A stretch of 64,000 nucleotides of DNA from Flavobacterium sp. NG2 (GCF_034119845.1 NZ_CP139420.1:908001-972000), one strand, 5' to 3'; shown: positions 26,999 to 36,514, counted from the stretch's first letter. Notes: generated by a model not told the origin, from the letters alone. A program made the numbers and translations.

Positions 26999-27189
26999 TA
27001 CATTACAAAGACACGAATAACACAAACTCGAGTTTTTGATAAATTTCACAAAGTCCTATTTAGTGGAAATAAAACGTTTTTTAATTCGTGATAATTCGTT
27101 GAATTAGAGTTTGATTTTTTTATACGCTTGACCAGATATTAGTTTAAAATCTCATATAAAAATGGGTTTTGTTTTGTAATTTTACGATT

Positions 27190-28167
27190 ATGAACAAAGT
27201 CCATTTTTTATTTCTCGTTATTTCAGTTTGCCTTTTTTCTTGTAAGAATAAGGAGGAGGATGTGCTTAAAAAAGCAACGGGTACCATAAATAGTATTTCT
27301 ATTGTTATTGATGACCAATTGTGGAATGGGGTTGTGGGTGATAGCATTCGAAATAAGTTTGCGTCACCTGTGATTGGACTCCCACAGGAAGAGCCTCTTT
27401 TTAATATTAATCAATATCCAGCCAAACTATTGGAAGGATTTATGACGGATAGCCGCAATATTATTGTGGTTAAAAAAGAAGAGATTAATAAATTTGAAAT
27501 CATCACGGATCAATACGCTACACCGCAAAATGTATTTCATATATCAGGCCGTACGGTTGATGATATCTTAACCATTATAGAAAAACAAAGCCCGACTATT
27601 ATTGCTGTTATTCGTCAGGCAGAGATTGAAGAAAGCCAGCGAATGATTAAAAAATCGGTGCTAAATCCGAAGATAATCAACAACAAATTTCATATCAATC
27701 TTGATGTTCCATCGGATTATAAATATGCGCTCCATGAAGCTGCTTTCTTGTGGTTGAAAAAAGATATTATTAGTGGTAGTAGTAGTTTGTTAATTTATCA
27801 AGTGCCTATTCCTCGTGTTATCAATAAGAATAATTTGGTTTCCAATATAATTAGTATGCGTGACTCTATCGGTCGATTGTACATTCATGGAAAAGATGTT
27901 GATACAGATATGATGACAGAAGAGGCGTATGCGCCCTATTTTTTCAAGATAAAATTGGATGGCAAAACAACTTATGAAATGAAAGGAACCTGGGAGTTGA
28001 AGAATGATTTCATGTCTGGTCCGTTTATTAATTATACGATTGTAGACGAAGAGTATGGACGTATTTTAGTTTTAGAAGGATTCTGTTATTCACCTTCCAA
28101 AGAAAAACGCGATTTAATGCATGAATTGGAAGCCATTATTAAATCCGTTTCGATTGTGAAACGGTGA
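27190..28167 (+). CDS. DUF4837-family lipoprotein
   Basis: Encodes 325 residues from ATG at 27190 (MNKVHFLFLVISVCLFSCK); a start seven codons earlier would spoil the signal peptide. The lipid Cys is in LFSC. The body fits the DUF4837 family as I know it (WNGVVGDSIRNKF near the N-terminus, GTWELKNDFMSGPFINYTI near the C-terminus), a Bacteroidota-only lipoprotein of unknown role. Only one base separates its stop from the convergent OmpA-like gene. Confidence 0.8.
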   Translation: MNKVHFLFLVISVCLFSCKNKEEDVLKKATGTINSISIVIDDQLWNGVVGDSIRNKFASPVIGLPQEEPLFNINQYPAKLLEGFMTDSRNIIVVKKEEINKFEIITDQYATPQNVFHISGRTVDDILTIIEKQSPTIIAVIRQAEIEESQRMIKKSVLNPKIINNKFHINLDVPSDYKYALHEAAFLWLKKDIISGSSSLLIYQVPIPRVINKNNLVSNIISMRDSIGRLYIHGKDVDTDMMTEEAYAPYFFKIKLDGKTTYEMKGTWELKNDFMSGPFINYTIVDEEYGRILVLEGFCYSPSKEKRDLMHELEAIIKSVSIVKR

Positions 28168-28168
28168 G

Positions 28169-28975
28169 TTATATTTTAGTAATTAAAAATTCGACCCTTC
28201 TGTCCATTTCGTCTCCTTTGCCTAAAGGAAATTTATTTCCGCATCCTTTATAGGACATTCTAAGGCTATTAATGTTTTTGGATAATAAATAGAAGAAAAC
28301 TGTCTTAGCCCGATTTACAGATAGTTTTCTTTCGTAGGTACTAATATCAATGGCGTCATCAAAATATTCTGGTGTACAACACACATGACCTCTGATTTCA
28401 AACTCTAGAGTTTTATTTTTGCTTAGTTTTCCAACAATGATATCCAGTTCTTTTATTGATGAATGGGTTAGTTTACTACTTCCTAAATCAAAATGAATAT
28501 TTTCAAAATAGATGCGATCACCTACTTGGTGACTGTCTTGTAAGGAGTTGTAAATACCATTCCCGAAGCTGTTTTTGGGAACAATTAATAAATCCACTCG
28601 ACGGTTTTCTGCTCTTGTTTTTTCGATATCTTCAATGGTGTCTTTTTCAATTAGGACACGACCACGTCCTTCAATGATGACAATTTTATTTTTATTGAAA
28701 CCATTATTCGTCAGGATGGTCCTAACCGTTTCTACTCGTTTTTCGGATAATTTATAGTTGTAGTCGTTATTCCCTCTATCATCACAGTAACCATATATTT
28801 GAACAGATTCTATTCTTGTGGTATCAATGGTTTTAAGAAATTGATACACGATCTCTTCCTGTGATTTTTCTAGATCATATTTATCAAAATTAAAGTAAAC
28901 AGTCTCTATTTTCTTTTCTTGAGCAGTAAGAAGTCCAATAGTTAGTAAAGCGATTATTTGAAAGAGCTTTGACAT
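28169..28975 (-). CDS. Periplasmic protein with two OmpA-like domains
   Basis: Encodes 268 residues with a signal peptide (ending LLTAQ). It carries two OmpA C-terminal-like domains in tandem. The first is about residues 25-135: VYFNFDKYDLEKSQ, then GYCDDRGNNDYNYKLSEKRVETVRTILTNNG and ENRRVDLLIV. The second is about 150-268: IYFENIHFDLGSSKLTH, GHVCCTPEYFDDAIDIST, RAKTVFFYLL and DRRVEFLI. These domains usually bind peptidoglycan through the stem peptide. There is no barrel domain. Its ATG overlaps the S41 protease stop by one base, so translation is coupled. Confidence 0.83.
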   Translation of the reverse strand: MSKLFQIIALLTIGLLTAQEKKIETVYFNFDKYDLEKSQEEIVYQFLKTIDTTRIESVQIYGYCDDRGNNDYNYKLSEKRVETVRTILTNNGFNKNKIVIIEGRGRVLIEKDTIEDIEKTRAENRRVDLLIVPKNSFGNGIYNSLQDSHQVGDRIYFENIHFDLGSSKLTHSSIKELDIIVGKLSKNKTLEFEIRGHVCCTPEYFDDAIDISTYERKLSVNRAKTVFFYLLSKNINSLRMSYKGCGNKFPLGKGDEMDRRVEFLITKI

Positions 28976-30612
28976 TACATTTTTAATATTTTCAGGTATT
29001 CAGTAGGATTGTTTAAGATGCTTGCAGCTTTTTTTACCTCAAAGCTGTTTTTTAAATAATATTGGTATAGTCCTTCTTGGTATTGGTACCGCTTGATGAT
29101 TTCATCCAATATCAAATTTTTGATTTCAAGTTTATTTTTATCCAATTGCTCTACTTCACTTTTTTGAAGCGATGCTAATAACTGTTCGTATTCATTTAAA
29201 ATGGCAGTATCAATTTTTTCTTTTTTAGCAATAGCTAAGGTGTTTTTTAGAGCTAAATCAGTTTCGGTATTAAAATCGATATTTTGGGTTTTAATGTAGT
29301 TTTTAAAATCTTGATAATGGGCGTCTGTAAAACTCGGTATTTGGTCGTTTAAGTTTGGGTTTTTGTAATAATAAACGGTTGCATAATTGAAAATGGCATC
29401 GTTTTTAACCAAAGCATCAGCGATAGGACTTGACTTTGTTTCCTCAATCTCAATATCTGGAAAAATACCACCTCCATCATAAACCGTTCGTCCTTTACGG
29501 GTTTTAAATGCGGTATAGTTTTTTTCTTCTGTTCGAATAGCTTGACCATTTTTGTCTTTATGGGCATAATCTAACGCTTGAATACATCGACCCGAAGGAG
29601 TATAATAACGCGAAATTGTAACTTTCAATTGAGTGCTATAAGTTAAGTCAACAGGTTTTTGTACTAATCCTTTACCGAAACTACGACTGCCTACGATTAC
29701 TGCACGGTCTAAATCTTGTAAGGCTCCAGAAACAATTTCGGATGCTGAAGCGCTTTTGCTATTAATAATAATAGCTAATGGAATTTGAGTGTCAACAGGT
29801 TCAAAAGCGGTTTTATAGGTGTTGTTGTATTTGTCAATTTTTGATTTAGTGGTTACAATTACTTCGTTTTTTGGAACGAATAGATTGCAAATATTCACAG
29901 CTTCGTTCAACAGTCCTCCAGGGTTTCCTCTTAGATCCAATACGATTCTTTCGGCACCTTGTTTTTTTAAGTCTAATAAAGCTTCTTTGGTTTCGTTTGA
30001 TGCCTTTTTGTTGAAATGAGCCAAAACGATATAACCTGTTTTGTCATCGATTTTAGCATAAAAAGGAACCGACTTGATTTCGACTTCATCCAAAACTATT
30101 TTAGCGGTATTCTTTTTGCCTTGACGCAGGAATTGGACATTAATTTGAGTGTTTTTAGCCCCTTTAAAGAGTTGAGAAGCGTCTTCTTTAAAATCTGATA
30201 GAACAACATCACCAATTTGAATAATTTCATCACCAGCTTTGATTCCAGCTTTATCTGCAGGGAAGTTTTTATAAACCTCTTTAATGATTATCTTTCCTTC
30301 TTTACGAGTAATCATAGCGCCAATGCCAGTGTATTCACCTGTGTTATTGATTTTGAATTTCATGACATCCTGCTCGTTAAAATAAACGGTGTAGGGGTCT
30401 AGGCTAGTTAACATTGCTTTAATCGCTTTGTCCATCAAGTCACCTGGATTGGTTTCATCAACGTAGTTAGTGTTAAGTTCTTTGAATAAAGTGGTGAAAA
30501 TTTCAATCTGTTTTGCAATTTCAAAAAAATTGTCTTGAAAACTCACACCAACAAATAAAAAGGCAGAAGCTACTATGGGAATGATTACTTTTTTCTTGAA
30601 AACAGACTTCAT
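28975..30612 (-). CDS. S41-family carboxy-terminal processing protease with PDZ domain
   Basis: Encodes 545 residues. An N-terminal membrane or signal segment (VIIPIVASAFLFVGVSF) is followed by a helical region, a PDZ domain at about 85-165 (GIGAMITRKEGKIIIKEVYKNFPADKAGIKAGDEIIQIG), and the S41 core with LRGNPGGLLNEAVNI, SASASEIVSGAL (Ser nucleophile) and GSRSFGKGLVQ (Lys base). It cleaves exported proteins at their C-termini in the periplasm. The C-terminal 150 residues are helical. It is the first gene before the double-OmpA protein. Confidence 0.93.
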   Translation of the reverse strand: MKSVFKKKVIIPIVASAFLFVGVSFQDNFFEIAKQIEIFTTLFKELNTNYVDETNPGDLMDKAIKAMLTSLDPYTVYFNEQDVMKFKINNTGEYTGIGAMITRKEGKIIIKEVYKNFPADKAGIKAGDEIIQIGDVVLSDFKEDASQLFKGAKNTQINVQFLRQGKKNTAKIVLDEVEIKSVPFYAKIDDKTGYIVLAHFNKKASNETKEALLDLKKQGAERIVLDLRGNPGGLLNEAVNICNLFVPKNEVIVTTKSKIDKYNNTYKTAFEPVDTQIPLAIIINSKSASASEIVSGALQDLDRAVIVGSRSFGKGLVQKPVDLTYSTQLKVTISRYYTPSGRCIQALDYAHKDKNGQAIRTEEKNYTAFKTRKGRTVYDGGGIFPDIEIEETKSSPIADALVKNDAIFNYATVYYYKNPNLNDQIPSFTDAHYQDFKNYIKTQNIDFNTETDLALKNTLAIAKKEKIDTAILNEYEQLLASLQKSEVEQLDKNKLEIKNLILDEIIKRYQYQEGLYQYYLKNSFEVKKAASILNNPTEYLKILKM

Positions 30613-30666
30613 TTTTTTGATTTTAAAGTGAAATGATGGTAAGGTTAAAAATACAAAAAACTATAC

Positions 30667-31047
30667 TTATTCTTGTTTTTTTATTTGTAACAGAAATTTT
30701 TCAAATAATTGAATGGTTTTGGTGTTGATTTCATCAAAACTCAATCGGTCTTTGGATTGGTAGAACAACATAAATGAGTACGGCTGGTCTAAGTTGTCCA
30801 GCAATAAATGTTTGTTAAGGCGATAGGTCTCACGAAGGACTCTTTTAAAATAATTTCTGTCGACTGCTTTTTTGAAGTGTTTTTTAGAAACAGATACTCC
30901 AAACTGTGTTTTTGTATCTTCACCTACAGCTCCAGCAAAATATACTAATCGCAGCGGATATTTGGAAACAGACCTTCCCTCAGAGAAAAGTAATCCAATT
31001 TTGATTTTACTCTTAAGTTTTTCTTCTTTGGGGTAAGTAAATTTCAT
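30667..31047 (-). CDS. rnpA: Ribonuclease P protein component
   Basis: Encodes 126 residues from ATG at 31047 (MKFTYPKEEKLKSKIKIG), the usual start in this group; the frame continues upstream to 31083. It binds RNase P RNA and helps mature tRNA 5 prime ends. FGVSVSKKHFKKAVDRNYFKRVLRETYR is the RNR motif that contacts the RNA. It sits just before the S41 protease gene, and not next to rpmH. Confidence 0.9.
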   Translation of the reverse strand: MKFTYPKEEKLKSKIKIGLLFSEGRSVSKYPLRLVYFAGAVGEDTKTQFGVSVSKKHFKKAVDRNYFKRVLRETYRLNKHLLLDNLDQPYSFMLFYQSKDRLSFDEINTKTIQLFEKFLLQIKKQE

Positions 31048-31149
31048 CTGTTTGATTAAAAATAGGCTAGGATTTATACGCACAAAGGTACAATTTAAGC
31101 TTAATTCTATTATTGTTTAGGAATTAATTAGCACTAATAATTTATTTGT

Positions 31150-31157
31150 TACTTTTG
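31150..31157 (+). promoter_or_regulatory. Minus-7 box TACTTTTG for the plsC-desaturase operon
   Basis: Full TAnnTTTG match 18 bp before ATG 31176. An earlier in-frame TTG at 31146 would lie inside this box, so it is rejected. Confidence 0.52.
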
Positions 31158-31175
31158 CAGCCTAATTTTTATTGC

Positions 31176-31910
31176 ATGCAAAAAATAGTTTCATACCCTA
31201 TATCTGTCATATACTATTTGCTTTTTGGGCTTATATTAATTATATTTCATCCGATACAATGGATTTGTTTGCGTTTTTTTGGGTATCAAGCACATAAAAA
31301 AAGTGTTGACTATTTGAATTTTCTATTGTTAAAATGTACTAACTTAGTAGGAACAACCTATACGATTAAAAATAGAGAAGCAATTCCGCAGGGCGTTCCC
31401 TTGATTTTTGTGGCAAATCATCAAAGTATGTACGATATTATAGCAATGATTTGGTTTTTGAGGCGTTTTCATTGTAAATTTGTAAGTAAGATAGAGTTAG
31501 GAAAAGGAATTCCAAGTGTTTCATACAATTTACGTCATGGTGGTTCGGTTCTTATTGATAGAAAAGACCCAAAACAAGCAATCCCTTTAATCAAAGGTTT
31601 ATCTGAATATATAGAAACAAATAAACGCTCGGCTGTTATTTTTCCTGAAGGAACAAGAAGCAAAACAGGCGTCCCTAAAGAGTTTGCACAAAGTGGATTA
31701 AAAATATTATGTAAATACGCACCTTCGGCTTATGTCGTTCCGATAAGTATTAATAATTCTTGGAAAATGGTTCGCTTTGGATTTTTCCCTGTAGGTTTAG
31801 GAAATCATCTTAGTTTTGAAATTCATACTCCATTAAAAGTGAGTGATTTTACTTTTAATGAAATAATGGAACAAACGGAACAAGCAGTAGTAAAAGGAAT
31901 ACAATTTTAA
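31176..31910 (+). CDS. 1-acyl-sn-glycerol-3-phosphate acyltransferase (PlsC-like), second copy
   Basis: Encodes 244 residues from ATG 31176 (MQKIVSYPISVIYYLLFGL). One N-terminal membrane segment is followed by FVANHQSMYDIIAMIW (NHxxxxD near residue 76), RHGGSVLIDRKDP (motif II) and IFPEGTRSKTG (motif III near 152). FPEGTRSKTG is closer to classical PlsC than the first copy at 14644, so this is the better candidate for the housekeeping enzyme. It is 10 bp upstream of an acyl-ACP desaturase, a sensible pairing for membrane lipid synthesis. Confidence 0.9.
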   Translation: MQKIVSYPISVIYYLLFGLILIIFHPIQWICLRFFGYQAHKKSVDYLNFLLLKCTNLVGTTYTIKNREAIPQGVPLIFVANHQSMYDIIAMIWFLRRFHCKFVSKIELGKGIPSVSYNLRHGGSVLIDRKDPKQAIPLIKGLSEYIETNKRSAVIFPEGTRSKTGVPKEFAQSGLKILCKYAPSAYVVPISINNSWKMVRFGFFPVGLGNHLSFEIHTPLKVSDFTFNEIMEQTEQAVVKGIQF

Positions 31911-31920
31911 AATAAATAAA

Positions 31921-32907
31921 ATGTCAATAAAAAATATCAGATTAGAAGTAATGCAGTTCCTTGAACAGAAAGTGGACAGCTTTGTTGATCAGTATTTAAT
32001 ACCGGTGGAACAAATCTGGCAACCTTCTGATTTTTTGCCTAATTCGGAAAGTGATAACTTTCTAGAAGAGGTAAGAGAATTGCGTGAAATATCGAAAGAT
32101 TTGCCATATGATTTTTGGGTGTCTTTAGTAGGTGATATGATTACCGAAGAGGCTTTGCCGACATATGAAAACTGGTTGATGGAAGTGGAAGGTGTGGATA
32201 ACTTAGAGAGAAACGGCTGGGCAAAATGGGTTCGCGAATGGACAGGTGAGGAAAACCGTCATGGGGATTTGTTAAATAAGTATATTTATCTTTCAGGTCG
32301 TGTAAACATGCGTGAAGTGGAGATGACTACACAGCATTTAATCAACGATGGTTTTGATATTGGAACGGGAAGAGACCCTTATAAAAACTTCGTTTATACT
32401 AGTTTTCAAGAATTAGCCACTTATGTTTCGCACAATAGAGTATCGCAATTAGCAAAAAGCTATGGAGATAAAAAACTCGCTAAAATGTGTAAAATGATTG
32501 CGGGTGATGAGATGCGTCACCACCATGCATATAGCCATTTTGTGAGCGAAATATTTAAAGTAGATCCTAGCGAAATGATGTTGGCTTTCCAATACATGAT
32601 GAAGCAAAAAATTGTGATGCCTGCTCATTTCTTAAGAGAATCAGGTCAAAAAATTGGAACGGCCTTTGAACAATTTTCAGATTCGGCTCAACGTATTGGG
32701 GTTTATACAGCTCAGGATTATGTTGAAATTTTACAAAAATTGATTGACAAATGGGAAATCGATAAAATTGTAGGATTGACTGATGAAGCAGAGAAAGCCC
32801 GTGATTACTTGATGAAATTACCAGCGAGAATGGCGAGAATTTCTGAAAGAATTGTTATTCCGGCTGAATCTCATATCTTTAAATGGGTAGAACCAGCGAG
32901 ATTGTAA
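31921..32907 (+). CDS. Acyl-[acyl-carrier-protein] desaturase
   Basis: Encodes 328 residues, soluble and helical, of the plant-type stearoyl-ACP desaturase family. EENRHGDLL near residue 115 and GDEMRHHHAY near residue 198 provide two ExxH iron sites of the di-iron centre. It would put a double bond in ACP-bound acyl chains, changing membrane fluidity. It is 10 bp downstream of PlsC and probably cotranscribed. Two hairpins lie after its stop. Confidence 0.9.
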   Translation: MSIKNIRLEVMQFLEQKVDSFVDQYLIPVEQIWQPSDFLPNSESDNFLEEVRELREISKDLPYDFWVSLVGDMITEEALPTYENWLMEVEGVDNLERNGWAKWVREWTGEENRHGDLLNKYIYLSGRVNMREVEMTTQHLINDGFDIGTGRDPYKNFVYTSFQELATYVSHNRVSQLAKSYGDKKLAKMCKMIAGDEMRHHHAYSHFVSEIFKVDPSEMMLAFQYMMKQKIVMPAHFLRESGQKIGTAFEQFSDSAQRIGVYTAQDYVEILQKLIDKWEIDKIVGLTDEAEKARDYLMKLPARMARISERIVIPAESHIFKWVEPARL

Positions 32908-32945
32908 ATTTTTGATTAACGATCTACCTTTACAAAACTTTTAAT

Positions 32946-32997
32946 AACCGCAGATTGGCAAATTTTATCTAAAAAGGAAATTTGCGAATCTGAGGTT
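32946..32997 (+). repeat. Hairpin repeat AACCGCAGATT...AATCTGAGGTT
   Basis: AACC-CAGATT-GCAAATTT pairs with AAATTTGC-AATCTG-GGTT with single mismatches, followed by CTTTTT. It resembles the AAATCTGC words near 55321-55350 and the AACCGCAAAG word at 14469. It may serve as the desaturase operon terminator. Confidence 0.6.
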
Positions 32998-33042
32998 CTT
33001 TTTAAGTCAAATGCTTTAATTTGAATTAAACAAAAACATACT

Positions 33043-33082
33043 GCTGATTTTGAAGTTTTAAAACTTTGAAATCAGCATTTTT
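33043..33082 (+). terminator. Terminator hairpin before the HD-domain gene
   Basis: GCTGATTT..AAGTTTT pairs with AAAACTT..AAATCAGC, an almost continuous 16-bp stem followed by ATTTTTAT. The open frame of the next gene starts inside this hairpin, which argues for the ATG at 33102. Confidence 0.7.
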
Positions 33083-33101
33083 ATATATAAAAACAGCCAT
33101 A

Positions 33102-33752
33102 ATGAGTCAAGATTTAATTAGTAAAACAATCACTTTCGTAAAAGATAAACTTCAAAGTGCCGAAGGAGGCCACGATTGGTTTCATATTGAAAGAGTGTAT
33201 AAAAATGCACTTTTGATAGCCAAGGAGGAAGAATGTGATTTAACAATAGTAAAATTAAGTGCTTTGCTTCACGATATCGCCGACAGTAAATTTCATGATG
33301 GTGACGAAGCGATTGGCCCAAAAACAGCTCGCCTTTTTTTAGAATCAGAAAATGTAGATGAGTCAATTATTGTTCATGTTTTGAACATCATCGAAAATAT
33401 ATCTTTTAAAGGGGGTAAGGTCGAACAAAAATTCAGTTCTAAAGAATTAGACATTGTGCAGGATGCCGATCGTTTAGACGCGATAGGTGCGATTGGAATT
33501 GCTAGAGCTTTCAATTATGGAGGATTTAAAAATAGAGGCATGTATGACCCCCAAATTGCGCCAAACATGAATATGAGCAAAGAGGAATACAAAAACAGTC
33601 AAGCACCAACAATTAATCATTTTTATGAAAAACTATTGTTGCTAAAAGATAAAATGAATACCACCTCAGGTAAGAAAATAGCAGAAGAACGACACCGATA
33701 TATGGAAGGGTTTCTATCGCAGTTTTATGCGGAATGGGAAGGGGAAAAGTAG
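33102..33752 (+). CDS. HD-domain phosphohydrolase
   Basis: Encodes 216 residues from ATG 33102 (MSQDLISKTITF). GGHDWFHIERVYKNAL supplies the first His, LSALLHDIADSKFHDGDE the HD pair, and VQDADRLDAIGAIGIARAF the last Asp, the full H..HD..D metal set. This matches the YedJ-like uncharacterised phosphohydrolases. The substrate is not known. It appears monocistronic. Confidence 0.87.
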   Translation: MSQDLISKTITFVKDKLQSAEGGHDWFHIERVYKNALLIAKEEECDLTIVKLSALLHDIADSKFHDGDEAIGPKTARLFLESENVDESIIVHVLNIIENISFKGGKVEQKFSSKELDIVQDADRLDAIGAIGIARAFNYGGFKNRGMYDPQIAPNMNMSKEEYKNSQAPTINHFYEKLLLLKDKMNTTSGKKIAEERHRYMEGFLSQFYAEWEGEK

Positions 33753-33795
33753 TGTTCAGTATTTAGGTTTTAAGTCATCAGAAATGCTGAACACT
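33751..33795. repeat. AGTGTTCAG inverted repeat between convergent genes
   Basis: AGTGTTCAGTATTT pairs with AAATGCTGAACACT across a 17-nt loop. The same AGTGTTCAG word appears at 36521-36531, 36567-36577 and twice at 44083-44108. It could serve as a terminator but has no T-run. Confidence 0.6.
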
Positions 33796-33819
33796 ATAAA
33801 ACTGATCACTGGATACTTT

Positions 33820-34221
33820 CTAAATTATCCCTTTCTCCTTCATCTCCATAATCACATCTGAAGCATTTTTGAAGGTTGGCGCTTGTTCGATGATACTAGG
33901 GACTCTTTTTTTGTTGAGTTTGAAAGTAATATCATTTTCAGTTGTGAATAAAAGAGCCGTCAAAAACGGATTGTTCATATAAGGCGCTAGAATTGCAAAA
34001 GAATCCTCTAGGGAATGAAAACTTTCAATTTCCTCCTTTTTATATCGAGCGATACATGACATTTTAAAAGTGTCATTTTCTGTAATAACAGGTCTTACAT
34101 AAATATTCTTTAATTCGGTGTCGCCAATGGTCTTAGCAAAAGTCAATTTAGCAAAAGTGCCGTTTTGGATACTTTCGATTACTTTTTCCCAAAAGACTAC
34201 AAAAAGGGGTTGGAAGGACAT
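33820..34221 (-). CDS. Conserved hypothetical protein
   Basis: Encodes 133 residues, soluble. MSFQPLFVVFWEKVIESIQNGTFAKLTF starts it, and it ends ASDVIMEMKEKGII. The sequence looks like an alpha/beta protein; I do not recognise a family with certainty. It lies 20 bp after the enoyl-CoA hydratase gene and is likely the last gene of the kinase-hydratase unit. Confidence 0.6.
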   Translation of the reverse strand: MSFQPLFVVFWEKVIESIQNGTFAKLTFAKTIGDTELKNIYVRPVITENDTFKMSCIARYKKEEIESFHSLEDSFAILAPYMNNPFLTALLFTTENDITFKLNKKRVPSIIEQAPTFKNASDVIMEMKEKGII

Positions 34222-34241
34222 ATTCGTTTTTTTAAATTTAA

Positions 34242-35024
34242 TTATTCGCCAGTAAAAACTGCTTTTCTCTTTTCCAAAAAGGCAGTTGTTCCTTCTTTAA
34301 AATCAGCGGTTCCAAAACATCTTCCAAAGGATTTTATTTCGGTATCAAAACCGTTTACTCCTTCTTTAAAGTTGGCGTTAATCGCATTGATTGCTTTACT
34401 GATGGCTATTGGTGCATTTTTGATGATTTTTTGAGCAATGCTTTCGCAAAAAGCAAGAAGTTCGTCTTGAGGAACTACGTGGTTTACAAGTCCAATTCTA
34501 TGGGCCTCTTCAGCTGGAATCATGCCAGCAGTGAGAATCATTTCCATAGCACGACCTTTTCCAACCAATTGGGGTAAACGTTGTGTTCCTCCATATCCTG
34601 GAATTAATCCCAAAGTCACTTCGGGTAATCCCATTTTAGCATTATCAGAAGCAACTCTAAAATGACAAGCCATGGCTAATTCTAATCCACCACCTAATGC
34701 AAAACCATTGATGGCAGCAATAACAGGTGTGCGCAGATTTTCAACAAAATTAAACAGTGTTTCTTGCCCTTGAGCAGCTAATTGAGCACCTTCTTCAACT
34801 GAAAAATGGGCAAATTCTGAAATGTCAGCACCTGCAACAAAGGCTTTTTCGCCACTTCCTGTGAGTATAATAACTCTGATTTCAGAATTGTTTTCTAATT
34901 CTTCAAGAGCGAGATGTAACTCATGAATGGTCTCTTTGTTTAAAGCATTTAGTTTGGTAGGACGATTTATAGTTAGTAATGCTAGACTTTTTGTAAAAGT
35001 AACTAGAATGTTTTTGTAGCTCAT
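34242..35024 (-). CDS. Enoyl-CoA hydratase/isomerase
   Basis: Encodes 260 residues from ATG 35024 (MSYKNILVTFTKSLALLTINRP); the frame is open upstream but only through the kinase gene. It is a crotonase-fold protein. LTGSGEKAFVAGADISEF and NGFALGGGLELAMACHFRVA form the oxyanion hole, and PEVTLGLIPGYGGTQRLPQLVG carries the catalytic Glu region (Glu in LPEVTLG; a second acidic residue is less clear). It hydrates trans-2-enoyl-CoA in fatty-acid or short-chain oxidation. It follows the sensor kinase gene by 10 bp. Confidence 0.9.
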   Translation of the reverse strand: MSYKNILVTFTKSLALLTINRPTKLNALNKETIHELHLALEELENNSEIRVIILTGSGEKAFVAGADISEFAHFSVEEGAQLAAQGQETLFNFVENLRTPVIAAINGFALGGGLELAMACHFRVASDNAKMGLPEVTLGLIPGYGGTQRLPQLVGKGRAMEMILTAGMIPAEEAHRIGLVNHVVPQDELLAFCESIAQKIIKNAPIAISKAINAINANFKEGVNGFDTEIKSFGRCFGTADFKEGTTAFLEKRKAVFTGE

Positions 35025-35034
35025 AATATTAAAT

Positions 35035-36507
35035 TTAAGAGTTAATGATAGGAAGCGAAACAGTAAATCGGGTTCCTTGTCCGTGGGTAGACTCAAAGGT
35101 AATCGTTCCTTTGTAATTTTCAATGATGTTTTTGATAATCCCTAGTCCTAATCCCATTCCGCTACTCTTAGTGGTGAATTTAGGTTCGAAAATACGAGGA
35201 AAATCCTCGGGTTTAATTCCTTTACCATTGTCTTCAACAATGATTAGGACGTTTTCATTTTCTTTTTTTACAGAAACAAAAACGGTTTTGTTTTCTTGTT
35301 CCTCGGAAATTGATTGAATGGCATTTTTAACTAAATTGGTCACAATTCGAATCAATTGTGTACGGTCTATTTTCGAAATAATCTCAGGTGATTCGGCTTC
35401 AAAAATAATTTGGGCTTCATTGAAAATATCTAATGTCAATTCGACCACTTCAACCACATTTAAGGTTTCGTTTTGCTGGGCAGGCATTGATGCAAAATTG
35501 GAGAAAGCCGATGCCACTGCGGTCATCGTATCGATTTGCTGAATTAAAGTATCGGAGTAGTCCTTCATCTTTTGTTGGATGTCAGGGTCGTTGGGGTCAA
35601 ATCTACGTTGGAAACTTTGTACAGTCAAACGCATTGGTGTCAGAGGGTTCTTGATTTCATGCGCTACCTGTTTGGCCATTTCGCGCCAAGCTTCTTCTCT
35701 TTCGCTTTGCGCTAATTTTACGGCACTTATCTCAAGTTCGTCTACCATTCGGTTATAAGCGGCTATCAAGGAATTAATTTCTTTACTGCTAGCCTCTAAA
35801 ACAATTTTTTTATTCTTCTGACTTAAAGTTGTTTCGTATAGTTTGTCTGAAATCGTTTTTAAGGATTTGGTAATATAGGCTGACAAAAAATAGGCTAATG
35901 CAAAGGCGACTATCAGCATAAAGGAATACACCTGCCCCAAACGAATTAAAAAGCTTTGTAATTCTTTGTCATAATAACCATCATCTTCAAGATAGGGAAG
36001 ATTTAGGATACCCAAAGGTTTGAATTTATCGTCTTTAATCTGAGTAAATGAAGAACGGTTTTTGGTACCATTGATGGTTTTAATGTCTACATATCGTTTT
36101 TCAATAGAAGAACGTACTAATTTCAAGATGTATTTCGGAATGGGTAAGGCTGACTTGTCTACTGAAAATGTTTCTTTTGACGATTTTAATAATATACCAT
36201 CCAGACTGTAAATGTTGATTTCGATATTATGGATATGGGCTAATTCATGGATTTTGTCCTTGAATATCAAATCTAAATTTTCGGTTGTAAGAGGGTAGGT
36301 AGTTGTTGAAAGTACATAGTTAATATGTTCTCTTACGGCATTTTCTTTGCGTTCTAATCGTTCTTGATGGTATTCTTTGGCTTCGTTTTTAAACTGTATA
36401 ATAGAAATAGAAGCTAGTAAAATAGAAGCTACAATAATTACTACTATCATCGAAAGGAAGATTCGAATGCGTAGTGATAGCATTGCTATTTTAAAGTTTT
36501 TCAGCAT
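35035..36507 (-). CDS. Sensor histidine kinase (NtrY-like)
   Basis: Encodes 490 residues. Membrane helices at about 13-35 and 188-212 enclose a periplasmic sensor. A HAMP-like linker follows (LSAYITKSLKTISDKLYETT), then AWREMAKQVAHEIKNPLTPMRLTVQSFQRRFDPNDPD, the His-box of the NtrY branch, and a HATPase domain (NLVKNAIQSI, DNGKGIKPEDF, GMGLGLGIIKNI). No response regulator gene is adjacent, so its partner is elsewhere. It precedes the enoyl-CoA hydratase gene by 10 bp. Confidence 0.9.
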   Translation of the reverse strand: MLKNFKIAMLSLRIRIFLSMIVVIIVASILLASISIIQFKNEAKEYHQERLERKENAVREHINYVLSTTTYPLTTENLDLIFKDKIHELAHIHNIEINIYSLDGILLKSSKETFSVDKSALPIPKYILKLVRSSIEKRYVDIKTINGTKNRSSFTQIKDDKFKPLGILNLPYLEDDGYYDKELQSFLIRLGQVYSFMLIVAFALAYFLSAYITKSLKTISDKLYETTLSQKNKKIVLEASSKEINSLIAAYNRMVDELEISAVKLAQSEREEAWREMAKQVAHEIKNPLTPMRLTVQSFQRRFDPNDPDIQQKMKDYSDTLIQQIDTMTAVASAFSNFASMPAQQNETLNVVEVVELTLDIFNEAQIIFEAESPEIISKIDRTQLIRIVTNLVKNAIQSISEEQENKTVFVSVKKENENVLIIVEDNGKGIKPEDFPRIFEPKFTTKSSGMGLGLGIIKNIIENYKGTITFESTHGQGTRFTVSLPIINS

Positions 36508-36514
36508 ATTATTT

